A stretch of 64,000 bases of DNA from Anisodus tanguticus (Eukaryota; Streptophyta; Magnoliopsida; Solanales; Solanaceae). Positions 48,227-59,503 of the stretch are shown one piece after another. The notes beneath the pieces were generated by a model. It was not told the origin of the DNA, did no database searches, and saw nothing but the letters and a program-made list of their open reading frames with translations. A program made the position numbers and the translations under genes. Each line of letters opens with the position of its first letter. Within the stretch, counting starts at the first letter, position 1. The stretch is taken from positions 12,641,001 through 12,705,000 of the forward strand of contig CM067550.1 of the NCBI GenBank assembly GCA_034509755.1, in the 5' to 3' direction.

Positions 48227-48435
48227 TTAAGGAATATGTTCCTTGATTTTATTCATCAATAATGTATGATATATATAGAGTACAAAAATATCTAAACTCG
48301 GTAACTAATCAACCTAATTATAATAGGAAATATAATTTTACCTAAAATGGGAGATCTAATTACAATAGAAATATAATTCTATATAAAATAAGAGATATAC
48401 AATTAAAGAACGAATATTTGAGAAATATTCTATTA
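48227..48435 (-). repeat. 3' LTR of copia element C
   Basis: The same 209 bp as the 5' copy with scattered differences. It is preceded on the minus strand by GCTTCGACTGCAAGGTG as the probable purine-rich junction and followed by the CATAT duplication. Confidence 0.85.
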
Positions 48436-48436
48436 C

Positions 48437-51400
48437 ACCTTGCAGTCGAAGCAGGAGGTTCACGAACACTGAGATTGACTCGAAAATCATCAAATAGTAT
48501 GTGCGGAAGTCTTTGGTGAAGATGTCGGTAATTTGATATCTTGAAGGAATATGAAGGACACGAACTTGATCATGAGCCATTTTTTGCGAACGAAATGAAT
48601 GTTTGGACGGGATTGTCGGAAAGATATATCGCACTAATATTATCGCAATAGACCAGTGTTGCATTTTGAATCGGGCAGTGAAGCTCAAGTAGAAGGTTAC
48701 GGATCCAATAAGACCCAGGGACTACGTTGGCGACACCTCTGTACTCTGCTTCGACACTGGATTGGGATAATGTAGGTTGCCTTTTCGAAGACCAAGACAA
48801 TAGATTATCTCCGAGGAAAATGCAGTAACCAGACGTGGAGTGTCGGGTGTCGGGACATCCACCCTAGTCAGCATCAGAATAAGTAGTGAGATTAGTGAGC
48901 GAGGACATGTATAGATGTAATCCGAAGTGAAGTGTACCTTGGACGTATCGTAAAATGCGTTTGAGGGCATGCATGTGTACTTCCATCGGATTGTGCATGT
49001 GTAAGCAGATTTGTTGCACGACATAGGATATATCAGGTCTCGTGAATGTGAGGTACTGCAGGGCCTTAGCCAGGTTACGATAGTTAGTCGGATCTGAATA
49101 TGGAGGGCCGGAATCAACGTTGAGCTTAGAATTGGTGTCTACTGGCGTGTGGGATGGTTTGCAAGATGTCATGTCTGCACGGTCAAGGATCTTTTCGGCA
49201 TACTTCTTCTGACACAGAAATAAGCCGCCAGAATGTCGAGTGACAGAGATGCCCAAGAAATAACTCCGGGGGGCCAGATCCTTCATAGAAAATTCAGAGG
49301 AAATGAGAGACATAATAGATCGGTGAAAAACATGAGATGATGTGGTGAGGATGATGTCATCAACATATAATAATAGGTAAGCCATGTGTGTACCCTTGTT
49401 GTAGATAAACAAGGAATGGTCAGATCTACTGTGTGAAAACCGATAGAGGAGACATAATCGGCGAACCGCTGGTACCATGCCCGAGGAGCCTGTTTCAGTC
49501 CATAGAGCGATTTCCGCAACAGACATCATCCATGAATAGGATCCTTGAAATCCATAGACTGATGCATATATACCGTTTCATGAAGATCCCCATGTAAAAA
49601 GATATTCTTGACATCAAGCTGATGAATGTGCCAAGACTTGAATAGGGCAATGTTGAGGACGGTCCGGATGGTTGCGGTCTTTACGACTGTGTTGAACATT
49701 TCATCACAGTCCACTCCCACATGTTGAGACCTGTCATCACCTACAAGATGAGTCTTGTACCTCTCAAAAGACCATCAAATTTCTTTTTGTCTAAAAATCC
49801 ACATAGAATGAATAATGGTAGCATCAGGTGGATGGGGTACTAGGTCCCACGTCTTATTATCAATAATAGCATTATATTCGTCAATCATCGCAGCTTTCCA
49901 ATTAGGGTCGAACAAGGCATCCTTCAGATTTTGAGGGACATGGGAAGGGACAACTAAAGCTGGTAGGTTAAACAATCGTTTATGAATTTCGTGCATGGCA
50001 CGAGTTTTCATGGTCCGAGAGCGTGTCTCGGGACGCGGGATGGGAGGGGGGTATGTCGCGGGACTGTCGGGAAGAGGAAGAAGGGCAGGGGTGGCCGATG
50101 CTCGGTGTGCCGCGAGGGGCTGCGGAATCACCCTAAGATGGGCTGTTTCGGGCCACCGTCGGCAGAACCGGGTGGGCATCTAGTCCCAAAATGTTCGAGG
50201 TGGGGTCGGGTGTCGGGGTCTGGGACGACGGACTATGTAAATGATGAGGTGGCGAGTTTAGGGAGGCAAAGGAGAATTGAGACTCATCAAATATGATATG
50301 AAGTGAAATAATAATTTTATGGCTCGACAAGTTAGAGCACGAGTAACCACGATGATTAGCGGGGTAACCCAGAAACACACACGGGGAAGACCGGAGTTGG
50401 CATTTGTGAGTGGTCGGATGGAGAGGATAATAGAGATATCCAAAGATACGCAAATGTTGGTAGGAGAGGTTCCTACGAAACAGAACTTGAGTGGGTGATC
50501 GTTGATCTAGAGACTTGTTTGAGATTATGTTTAGGAGATAGGTGGTCATGGAGAGTGCGTAATGCCAGAATTGAGGGGGAATTGAGGCGTGAGCAAGTAG
50601 GGAACAAATTAGGTTGTTTATGGTTCGAATTTTTCGTTCGATTTTGCCATTTTGGGAGGAGGTGTGAGGGCGGGAAAAATGAAAGGTAAGACCGTTTTTG
50701 GAGCAAAACTGTTTGAATTGATTATTATTGAATTCTCTGTCATTGTCACATTGAAAACATTTAATGCTCTTTTCAAATTGTGTTTTTACGAAAGCATTAA
50801 ATGAGGGAAAATAGGGTAAACCTGAGATTTATTGCCAATTGAAAAAGTCCATATAAAGTTGGAAAAAACGTCCAAAAACAACACATAATATCGATAACCA
50901 ACCGTACTTAAAATAGGGGACGTCCACAAATCACTATGCATGACATCGAAGGCAGTAAAATACAATTTGTGGATGCAAGAAATGGTAATTTAACATATTT
51001 TCCAAAAACACAGGATTCACATATGGGAGTCCTGGAAATACGGTTGCAATTACTAAAATTATTTTTGCTTAGGGAGCGTAAAACTGAATCTCCCGGATGT
51101 CCTAATCTATAATGTCATAAGGAAGACAAAAGAGCAGCAAAAGTTGATGGAATTGAGGTTGGATTGTTGACAACGTTTGAAATAGGGTAGAAATCTCCGG
51201 TGCTATCACATGTCATTATTCGTCTCTCTGTCGTAAAATCATTCATAGTAAAATCAAAAGGATCAAAGTCAATGAAACATTATTATCAGTTGTGAAACAT
51301 CGCGCAGAGATTAGATTCTTACTGAGTTTAGGGGCATGGATGACATTTTGTAAGATTAGTGGGGGATGTGGTGGGATAAGGATGAATGACCAAAATCGCA

Positions 51401-52835
51401 AATGGGAATGCCTTGTCCACTACCAATAATAATATTCCGATTTAAATTACTCAAATTGGAATAAGACGAGAGAGTACTTTGTGATGCCGTCATGTGAGAT
51501 GTGACACCTGTGTTCATATACCAATTTTCGTCTGGAGCGTTGAGTGACATTGTGTTCATAGCTGCCTCAATGTCAGTCGATGCATATTGAAGGCATGCTT
51601 CCTTAAACATCTGCTTCAAAGAGCTAAGCCCCGGTCTCACTGAACTTGGTCAAAGAACTACCTTCTTCGAGCTACCTCCTTACAACGATCGTTTGTTCCC
51701 CAATTCAAACTCGGATCAGTTGGCAAGTGAATTTCGTGCCTGGGTACGAAACTCTAAACTAGAAATTCGATCTTGAAAGAGTGAAATCTAACCGGCCTGT
51801 GTTGTGTAGGCATGTTATGGACGTGGGCCAAGTATGCCAAGGTGGGCCTGTCAGTTCAGAGGTGGAGTCCACGATGATGTCGGATCTGGGCACCGAGGAT
51901 AGGCCCATGACGGTGGGGGGCATGCGGCCCACGGTGGATAGGCAACTTACGGCGGAGGTTGCTGCTACTGGCGCTGTCGCTACCGGCTATTTTCTGTTGG
52001 CGGGGACTGCCCCTTCCCACCGCCGTTGTTTCTAGAATTTCGTCCACCGCGGCCCTTGCCGGACTGCCTGCTCCGTCGGTTGTTGCCGGTGGATGCGGAT
52101 CCTCAGGCTGGCGGTTCTGGTTGCCGAAGTTGGAGGCCCTGCCGTCGGCGGAGGGCCCAAAGGTGGTAATGAGGGTGGCGTCGGCAATGCTGGCCTGAGT
52201 GGTGCTGCGCTTGTTTTTCCGGGTTTCCTCAAGAATAAGCTTCGAACGGGCCTCATAAAATGGAGGTAACGGCGTGCATTGATGAAGGATGGTGGCAACA
52301 CCGTCATAGGATTCGTTCAAGCCTGCAATAAGTTACATGACCAATTGTTGATTAGTGACTGGTGTGCCGACGTTGGAGAGTTGATCGACAAGCATCTTGA
52401 GTTCTTGACAATATGTAGAGATGTTTGGAAAATCGTCATGATGAATATCCTTGAACTGATTTTCAAGGTATAACGCTCATTGAGTTTTGTTGTCGTGGAA
52501 AATACTTTCCAAACGTTCCCACGTTTGGTGGGTAGTGGCATCGGTCTCAATGATGGTGTGCAACAGATCATTAGAGATGGTGTCGTATATCAACTGGAGG
52601 ACGGCTGCGTTCAAACGAGACCAAAGTGCATCATCAGAAGTTAAGTCGAGGGTAGGTCTGTGGACTTTGGTATAGGAGGGATGATGTGGTCGATAACTTC
52701 GTAAACACGACAATGGATCTTAAAAAGCTCCGCCCACGAGGAGTATTGACCATTTTCCATCTCAAGAGTCACAAGGATGAAGTTTTTAATGTTGTTGACT
52801 GCAAGTGCAGGATGGAATTTGGTTTTGTCAGCCAT
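48437..52835 (-). pseudogene. Copia element C gag-pol, frameshifted
   Basis: Gag starts at 52835 (MADKTKFHPALAVNNIKN, WAELFKIH) and continues in other frames through LIYDTISNDLLHTI and WERLESIFHD (about 52500-52700). A Pro/Arg-rich spacer lies at 51860-52320. Protease at about 51525 reads WYMNTGVTSHMT, with Asn in place of the catalytic Asp. The integrase end and linker are at 50133-50549 (LRIFGYLYYP, FLGYPANHRGY). RT runs from about 49880 with HQLDVKN, KSLYGLKQAPRAWY and LLLYVDDIILTT (about 49365). RNase H follows with TSGYCIFLGDNL and SSVEAEYRGVA to about 48560. Most of the integrase core, 50700-51350, is too decayed to read as one frame. Confidence 0.88.
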
Positions 52836-53018
52836 GGAAGAGGAAATTTATGAGGAAGATGGAGGGATAATGACCGAAAAAACTAGGGTTCCGTTGTGGG
52901 GAAAAGGGGGCGGCCGAAAGATGAAGTCGGCGGCTAGGGTTCCGACGTAGGAAGGATGGCGGCCGAGAAAAGAGGTCGGCGGCTAGGTGGGATATTTAGG
53001 ATTAGGTTTCTGATACCA

Positions 53019-53227
53019 TAAATGAATATGTTCATTCATTTTATTCATCAATAATGTACAATATATATAGTAGTACAAGAATATCTAAACTATATAACTA
53101 ATCAACCTAATTACAATAGGAAATATAATTCTACCTAAAATGAGAGACCTAATTACAATAGAAATACAATTCTAACTAAAATAAGAGATATACAATTAAT
53201 GAAAGAATTTCGGGAAATATTCTATTA
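53019..53227 (-). repeat. 5' LTR of copia element C
   Basis: It reads TAATAGAATATTTCC at its start and ATATTCATTTA at its end, directly before the TGGTATCAGA primer site. It contains a TATATATATTG stretch that may be its TATA region. Confidence 0.85.
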
Positions 53228-53232
53228 ATATG

Positions 53233-53992
53233 CTCCTTCATGTACAATTGGAATTATCATGTGACCTTGAAAACAATTATCCATCTCCTCTCTCTTGATT
53301 TCCTTGCAAAATATCATACAATTACAATTGTTTGCATAGAGCATGTTTTTATGCACGTTATGTATTTTCTTTTTAAAAAAATCAGCTAACGGGTTTTTAA
53401 TATGGGATGTTAACATATTCATATATAGCTCGCTGGAGCTAGCTCAGTTCATATTTTTATACAGTATTAAAAGTGTGAGCGGAGGAAAGCAAGATATGGG
53501 GAAGATTTTAAGGAGATTTGAACATGTACTAAAGTGAGTTGTGACTAATAAGCTAAAACATTAATTTTTGATTGCTACTGTCTAAATTTTACACTTATAT
53601 GCTTGGACTCATCTAGCACCAATTTTTCATAAATTTTGTGCTTCCTCTATTCCAAAACTAATGGCAGATTATAAATAGATATTGACTTAGTAATTCTTAC
53701 AGTCATGTTTTAACTCTCCCCTCCCCCAACCAATCTCCCAAAGTACTAGAAAAACTTGAAAGAGAAAACTAATGGTTGGATTCCTACAAAAATGGAAGTA
53801 CTTATTTAATTTTCATTCTGAATCAGTTTTTTTTTTTTTTTTTTTTTTTTTGTAATTTCTTATCTGAAACTTCCATATTTGGGAAGAGCCATAAACATTG
53901 TTGTAAATTACTTATGCATTTTAATTAACAATATTTATAAATAATTAAAAAGTTAGTGTAAAAGTTACCTAGCTTTCGAATATTAAGGAGTA
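53233..53992. other. Spacer between copia C and the pogo-like element
   Basis: No gene seen. AT-rich sequence with a T homopolymer of about 26 nt at about 53827-53852. Confidence 0.5.
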
Positions 53993-54863
53993 CACTAAAA
54001 CCTCAATAAATTAATACTCTATAAATTAATAAACTCTCTACAATAATGAAATCTTCCGGTCCCAACTTGGGCCTTTGTAAAAAATCATCAAATTCGATAA
54101 GATAATAAGATAATAATTTTTCGAAAAATCCCTTTATAAATATTAGGTCCCATTAAAACTCTAAATTAATAATTCATAAATATTACAATTATAAATATTA
54201 TGGTAATTTGCTAAAATATGAATCTATTGTTACTTAATTTTTCTTAAAATTTAAATCTAATTGAATTTCATCCCTAACTATTGAATTTCTAATTGAAGAG
54301 TTCTCTAGCTGCAACAAAAAAGTTTGAAGAGTTTTTGTGGGATGGTCTCTCTTATACTCACATAATGCTTTACGCATTTGATCATTCATGGATGATTTTG
54401 CGATGCCTTTTAGATCAGAAGACATGGTTGGGTGTTATGAATTATTTTATTTCCATATTGAGATTTATATAGTATATGTTTCATTCATCATGCATGAATA
54501 TATTTAATTGGCTATAATAGTTATTTAAGTGCAACAAATTAATGTAAACATGTATACATTATTTAAGTAATTTCAATGAATTGATACATGCGCCCATGAA
54601 TATAATAGTTAATTGTATACAATGAATTGATATTATACATGAATATATTTAATTAGTTACAAAGAATTGGTTGATGCATGAATATAATTAATGAAACATA
54701 TATGAATTCATTTATTTTCAATACATATGTATGTACTAAATTTGCTGAATTTAAAAATTCTCTCTTTTAATTAATAAAATATTAATTTATCGATATATTA
54801 ATATCTCTCTAAATTAATAAAATTTCATGGTCCCAAGGTTATTAATTTATAGAGGTTTTACTG
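53993..54863. mobile_element. Pogo/Emigrant (Lemi1-like) element, 871 bp
   Basis: The right end is the complement of CAGTAAAACCTCTATAAATT, and the left end is CACTAAAACCTCAATAAATT. Both sides are flanked by TA (53991-53992 and 54864-54865). These are the termini I know from the Arabidopsis Emigrant MITE and its pogo-like relative Lemi1. The inner subterminal DNA repeats the AATTAATA/TATTAATT words. A transposase N-terminal fragment lies inside on the minus strand, so this is a deletion derivative rather than a pure MITE. Confidence 0.85.
54234..54425 (-). pseudogene. Pogo-like transposase N-terminal fragment
   Basis: The 63-aa minus-strand frame begins MSSDLKGIAKSSMNDQMRKA, then LCEYKRDHPTKT. 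This resembles the CENP-B/Psq-type helix-turn-helix start of pogo-family transposases. After about 35 residues the similarity degrades and a stop follows. The DDE catalytic domain is absent. Its position inside Emigrant-like inverted repeats supports the assignment. Confidence 0.6.
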
Positions 54864-54865
54864 TA

Positions 54866-55773
54866 GTTGGATATAGAAATTTTTTGCTTTTCCCAAAAAA
54901 AAAAAATCAAATAATTTTTTGGTTATAGGTTGCAGTCAATTTTTTACTCCCACTTAAAGTTCAGTTCTCCAAATTTGAAATATTAGTAAGTAAAAGAATT
55001 TTTTTCCTCACAAAACTTCAATATTTTTCAAGTGAAATGCATGTTAAAATATAACCTCAAATTTCAAATACACAATTTAACTTTAATTACTCAATTCATG
55101 TCCAAACGAATACTAAGTGGTGTTTGGACATAAAAATTGGGAAATTTGAAAGAAAAAAAAAGTAGATATATATTTTCAAGTTGAAAATAGTATTTGGAAA
55201 TTATAATTGTGTTTGGACATTAACAAAAAATGAAGTTGTTTTTGAATTTTTGTGAGTGATTTGGATAAAAATTGTAAAAATAACTTTTTGAAGTTTTTTT
55301 TTAATTCCGAAAAATTATAACAATTCTATGTCCAAACAATTTTCCAAAACAAAATTCCAAAAAAAAAATGGTGGAAACTATCCATGACCAAATTAGCATA
55401 AAATTAGTAGGAGTATTCTATTTGAGAAGAAGAAACCCACAATCCTCTATCTTGTCCTATGTTTTTCTTTGAACCTAAACCCTAACTTTTTCAAATGTCT
55501 TTTAACTATTTTAAATTATTAATTATGATGACTTATAGTACTTTTTATAAAAAAAAATTAAAGATTTTATATTTTAATAACGTCAAAATTAAAAATTTTA
55601 ACTCTCGAAAAGCGAAAAATATCAATGTTTTTTGGGCGTGTACTCCCTTTCCTTTTCTTCCTTGTCATAGTAACCAAACATAGCGCCCAGACCAACTAAC
55701 TGATCTCTTTATATCCACAGCATATCAATAAACTGCTGGCTCTCATAAGAATCAAGATCAACTCCACAAACTA
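54866..55773. other. CSP41a upstream region
   Basis: Up to about 55390 the DNA holds paired GTGTTTGGACAT and ATGTCCAAAC words, typical of a decayed Solanaceae MITE. A TTTATATCC motif at about 55707-55715, about 60 bp before the CSP41a ATG, may be its TATA box. No gene seen. Confidence 0.45.
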
Positions 55774-58697
55774 ATGGCTACTCTTGCTTCTTCATCCTCT
55801 CTCCTTCATTCCACTTCATCTTTCAACTCTTGTCATACTCCATCAATCTCTCCTCATCGTATCTCTCTCAAACTCCCTTCATCTTCTTCTATCTCTTCAT
55901 CTCTTTCCATTTCCCAATCTTTCCTTGCATTATATTCTGTAAATTCAAGAAGGCTATTTTCTCGTAACTACTTCAGTGTTGTCCAGGCTAGTAGTGCAGG
56001 TGAGAAGAAGGTGCTTATTGTTAATACAAATAGTGGTGGTCATGCTGTCATTGGCTTCTACTTTGCTAAAGAGCTTTTGAGTTCTGGACATGATGTTACT
56101 GTTTTTACTGTTGGAGATGAGACCTCTGATAAGATGAAGAAAACTCCTTTTAGCAGATTCTCAGTTAAGATCATCGCCACACAATTCTTGTCATTTTGAT
56201 ACATATATAGTCATTTGTCTTTTTTTGTTGTTATAGCAAAATGTTGTTACCGAGAACATAAAATGTAATATAACATACAAGTCAATTTCAAAGAAACTTG
56301 ACCATTATAGTGAACTATTGTTATATGACTATTATAGAGAGATTTGACTTTATAGTCCCTGTCCAATTTAATATGAGTATTGATTAGCACGGAGTATACT
56401 ACAGTATTAATTTACTCGTTCGCAAAAGCATGTATATAGGAGATAATGGAAGAACTTATTGAAGAATGCTTGAAATGTTAGTTTGATAGAGAAGACATCA
56501 TCTAATTTTTTTAAAATTTGAATGGCTTTATATCTGATTTCTTGAAAGGATTTCATTTAGTTCTTTTTTTTTTATTTGCAGATAGTGTATTCTAACCTGT
56601 TATAGCATGTTATTTACTCTATTTTTCATGTTAACATATTATACTAACTATGAATGTTTACATGTTATTATAGGTAATTAAATTAACCTGATAGTGTAAA
56701 ATAATTATACAATATCAATGTTAAGTTAAACTCTTCTTGAAAAGTGTACTGAAAATGGTGTAGAAATTGAATGATTTCTAATATTTGTGCTAAAATAGAA
56801 ATTGTCGTATAAGTTGGGACAGAGGGAGTAGTTTTAAACTTCAAACATTGATTCGACAATTTCTGTGATTGTTTAAAATCTAATGTTGTCATTTTTATTG
56901 GCTAATTTTCAGGAAATTACCAGTGCTGGTGGTCGAACAGTATGGGGTAATCCCGCAGATGTTGGGAAGATTTTAGAGGGGGAAGTATTTGATGCTGTTT
57001 TGGACAACAATGGTAAAGACTTGGATTCTGTAAGGTTTGTTTTTTCCTTGCTCTAACACTTAATAATAGATCTAGTTAAACTTAAGTTGTTCTTAATGCT
57101 TAAAGTAGTGATTGAATCTGTTGATCGCATAGTCTTTTCTTGTTTCTATAGTGATACACTATTAGGATCGTTATACTAAAGTACTAGAATATAGGATGAT
57201 GACTGACTTAGTTAGGTGGGGGTATTTACATTACATATTTAGGTTAATAATGTTTTCTTTTCTTGAAGACTGATTTCTTGAATGATTGTAGCTTCATGAT
57301 TAGACGAGTTTCAAAAGGAACTAGATCCCTTCAGGCTTCAACAGATGCTACCTCATCTTTGGGCTACAATATTTGCAAGTGCTAGTGGATTTGAGAGTAT
57401 AAATACCTTTTTCAACAATTTGGAGGATTGGGAAGTCAACAATTTGCAGAAATGTGAAAAACTTAAACACCTTTGCTTGATATTGGTTTAACTGGAGCAT
57501 TCTCTCCAAACCAATGAGCTTAGCACTTTTTCGCACTCTGCATAAAAACCATCAGTACCACTTTGGTTATATAACGATGATTAAAGTTTCAGATATAGCA
57601 ATGCAAACACGCGTAATATCATCATTTCTTCCGCAGGCCTGTAGCTGACTGGGCCAAGAGTTCAAGTGTCAAGCAATTTTTGTTTATCAGCAGTGCGGGA
57701 ATCTACAAGCCCACTGATGAGCTTCCTCATGTTGAAGGGGTAGGACTAATTGCTTTGCTTCCACCTGTATAACAAGAACTTGCTTTGTCAAGTAAACTTT
57801 TCGACCTTACAGGATGCTGTGAAAGCTGATGCTGGCCATGTGGGTGTCGAGAAATACATATCTGAGATATTTGGTAGTTGGGCAAGCTTCCGTCCCCAGT
57901 ATATGATCGGCTCTGGCAATAACAAGGATTGTGAGGAATGGTTCTTTGATCGTAAGTAAACAAGCTTGCATATATAAGCAGTACTAGTTTTTGTGTAAGT
58001 CACAGTTGTAGTCATTTTGTAAATTTCATTCTATTAAAGGAATCTGTGTATCTTCTTTTATTGTATCATACAGGTATTGTTCGTGGACGACCAATTCTAA
58101 TTCCTGGCTCTGGAATGCAGCTAACCAACATATCACATGTCAGAGACTTATCATCCATGCTTACTCTGGCTGTCCAGAATCCAGCTGCTGCTAGCGGTCA
58201 CATCTTCAACTGTGTTGGTGACCGTGCTGTGACATTGGACGGAATGGCCAGATTATGCGCTAAAGCTGCAGGATCCTCTGTTGAGATTGTGCACTATGAT
58301 CCCAAGGCAGTCGGAGTTGATGCAAAAAAAGCTTTTCCTTTCCGCAACATGGTATGTATTCCATATTTCTTGTCATTGTTAAGGTGGAAAGTGCACTGAG
58401 TGCTTCACTTTGCATATTTTCGTAATTTAATTTCAATTGACAGACCAATCTAATGTTCCAGATCTCTTGTTATCTCTATCAGTTCTTTTATTTCCAAGGG
58501 TTGTTTCTTTGCAGCACTTCTATGCTGAGCCTAGAGCTGCCAATGAGATTCTGGGATGGAGTGCTACAACTAACCTACCGGAAGATTTGAAGGAGCGATT
58601 TGATGAGTACGTGAAGATTGGCAGAGACAAGAAAGAAATGAAGTTTGAACTAGACGATAAGATACTAGAAGCTCTAAAAGTACCAGTTGCAGCTTGA
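55774..58697 (+). CDS. CSP41A: CSP41a, chloroplast stem-loop binding protein of 41 kDa
   Basis: Six exons join with GT-AG borders and matching phases: 55774-56163, 56913-57034, 57637-57739, 57813-57951, 58074-58351, 58515-58697. They encode 404 aa, close to the Arabidopsis protein. Residues 1 to about 72 are Ser-rich with few acidic residues, a plastid transit peptide. The mature part starts near EKKVLIVNTNSGGHAVIG (glycine-rich nucleotide-fold motif, 84-94). It includes NPAD, DNNGKDLDSVRPVADWAK, FISSAGIY, SFRPQYMIGSGNNKDCEEW and a C-terminal NLPEDLKERFDEYVKIGRDK. It belongs to the atypical extended SDR family. In plants it binds and can cleave stem-loop RNAs and stabilises chloroplast mRNAs and rRNA with CSP41b. 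The start is the first ATG after a short leader. No lesions seen. Confidence 0.97.
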
Positions 58698-59503
58698 TTA
58701 GCCTCATCCCACATTTTTTTTTTACATTTTACAACTTTTCAAATTTGTGCTATTTATAGAGGACTCAATCTTCCCCACAAGTTTCCTAAATGTTGTAAGA
58801 AATTGGTCAAGTTCAAATTCAATAACTGAGATCTATGATCTAAATATGATGACAGCACAGTATGTGCAAAGTTCGTTTTGACACCCTTTAGTCCCATTCA
58901 AAAATTAGAACATTTAATTTAGGGACATACGGACTATTTGTCTCGCTTAGAAGCAGGCTGATAATACTCGCACCTAAAATCTAGTTTTGGTTCTGACCTC
59001 ATTGACACTATAGTGGCCTAGATATATCTGTTTCACATTTAAATATGATTATGTTACTCATCTATAATCCACCAGATGAATTTTGTTTCTGGCATTTAAG
59101 TTAGTAATGATCCATCAGATCATTCCTGCATGAGATACTTGATCCAGGAAGGAGGGACTATGAGAGAGGGGGCAACAAGCTCATAGTATGAACTTTGTTT
59201 GGTATGTCGTAACAAGTGTTACTGGAAAATATTCTCAAACTGAAAACATTGTACTAATGCTCTAAGTAGCAAATGAAGTTGATAAAATCATAACAAATAT
59301 TAAAGAACAATTCTCAGCCTCCATACACGCAGGTTTGGATCAAAGAAGAGTTTGAACCTTCTGATACTTCTGGCAGGAAATGAGATTGAATCTAACCTAC
59401 TAATGATATTGTTAAAAGCTAGACTAGCTTATTAAGTACAATCTGGCAATTGACGTCCTAGCATAATGGGAATTTAGACAAGGCCGCGATTGTATTTCTT
59501 TGC
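58698..59503. other. Convergent intergenic region, CSP41a / RanGAP1
   Basis: The two genes end tail to tail about 0.8 kb apart. The region should hold both 3' UTRs and shows no coding frame or repeat that I recognise. Confidence 0.5.

Larger units (their letters stand above)
48227..53227 (-). mobile_element. Ty1/copia retrotransposon C, complete, minus strand
   Basis: Two 209-bp LTRs (53227-53019 at the 5' end, 48435-48227 at the 3' end, on the minus strand) bracket gag-pol. The flanking duplication CATAT is exact (53228-53232 and 48222-48226). A TGGTATCAGAAAC primer-binding site follows the 5' LTR at 53018. The LTR termini read TAATAG...TTAA or TTTA rather than TG...CA, so I set the borders by the duplication. 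Gag and pol are closely related to element B, but the LTRs are not. Many frameshifts and stops are present. Confidence 0.9.

Noticed and set aside
49982..50296. Plus-strand 104-codon frame within element C
   Set aside because: It is the antisense of the Pro/Arg-rich linker of the C integrase.
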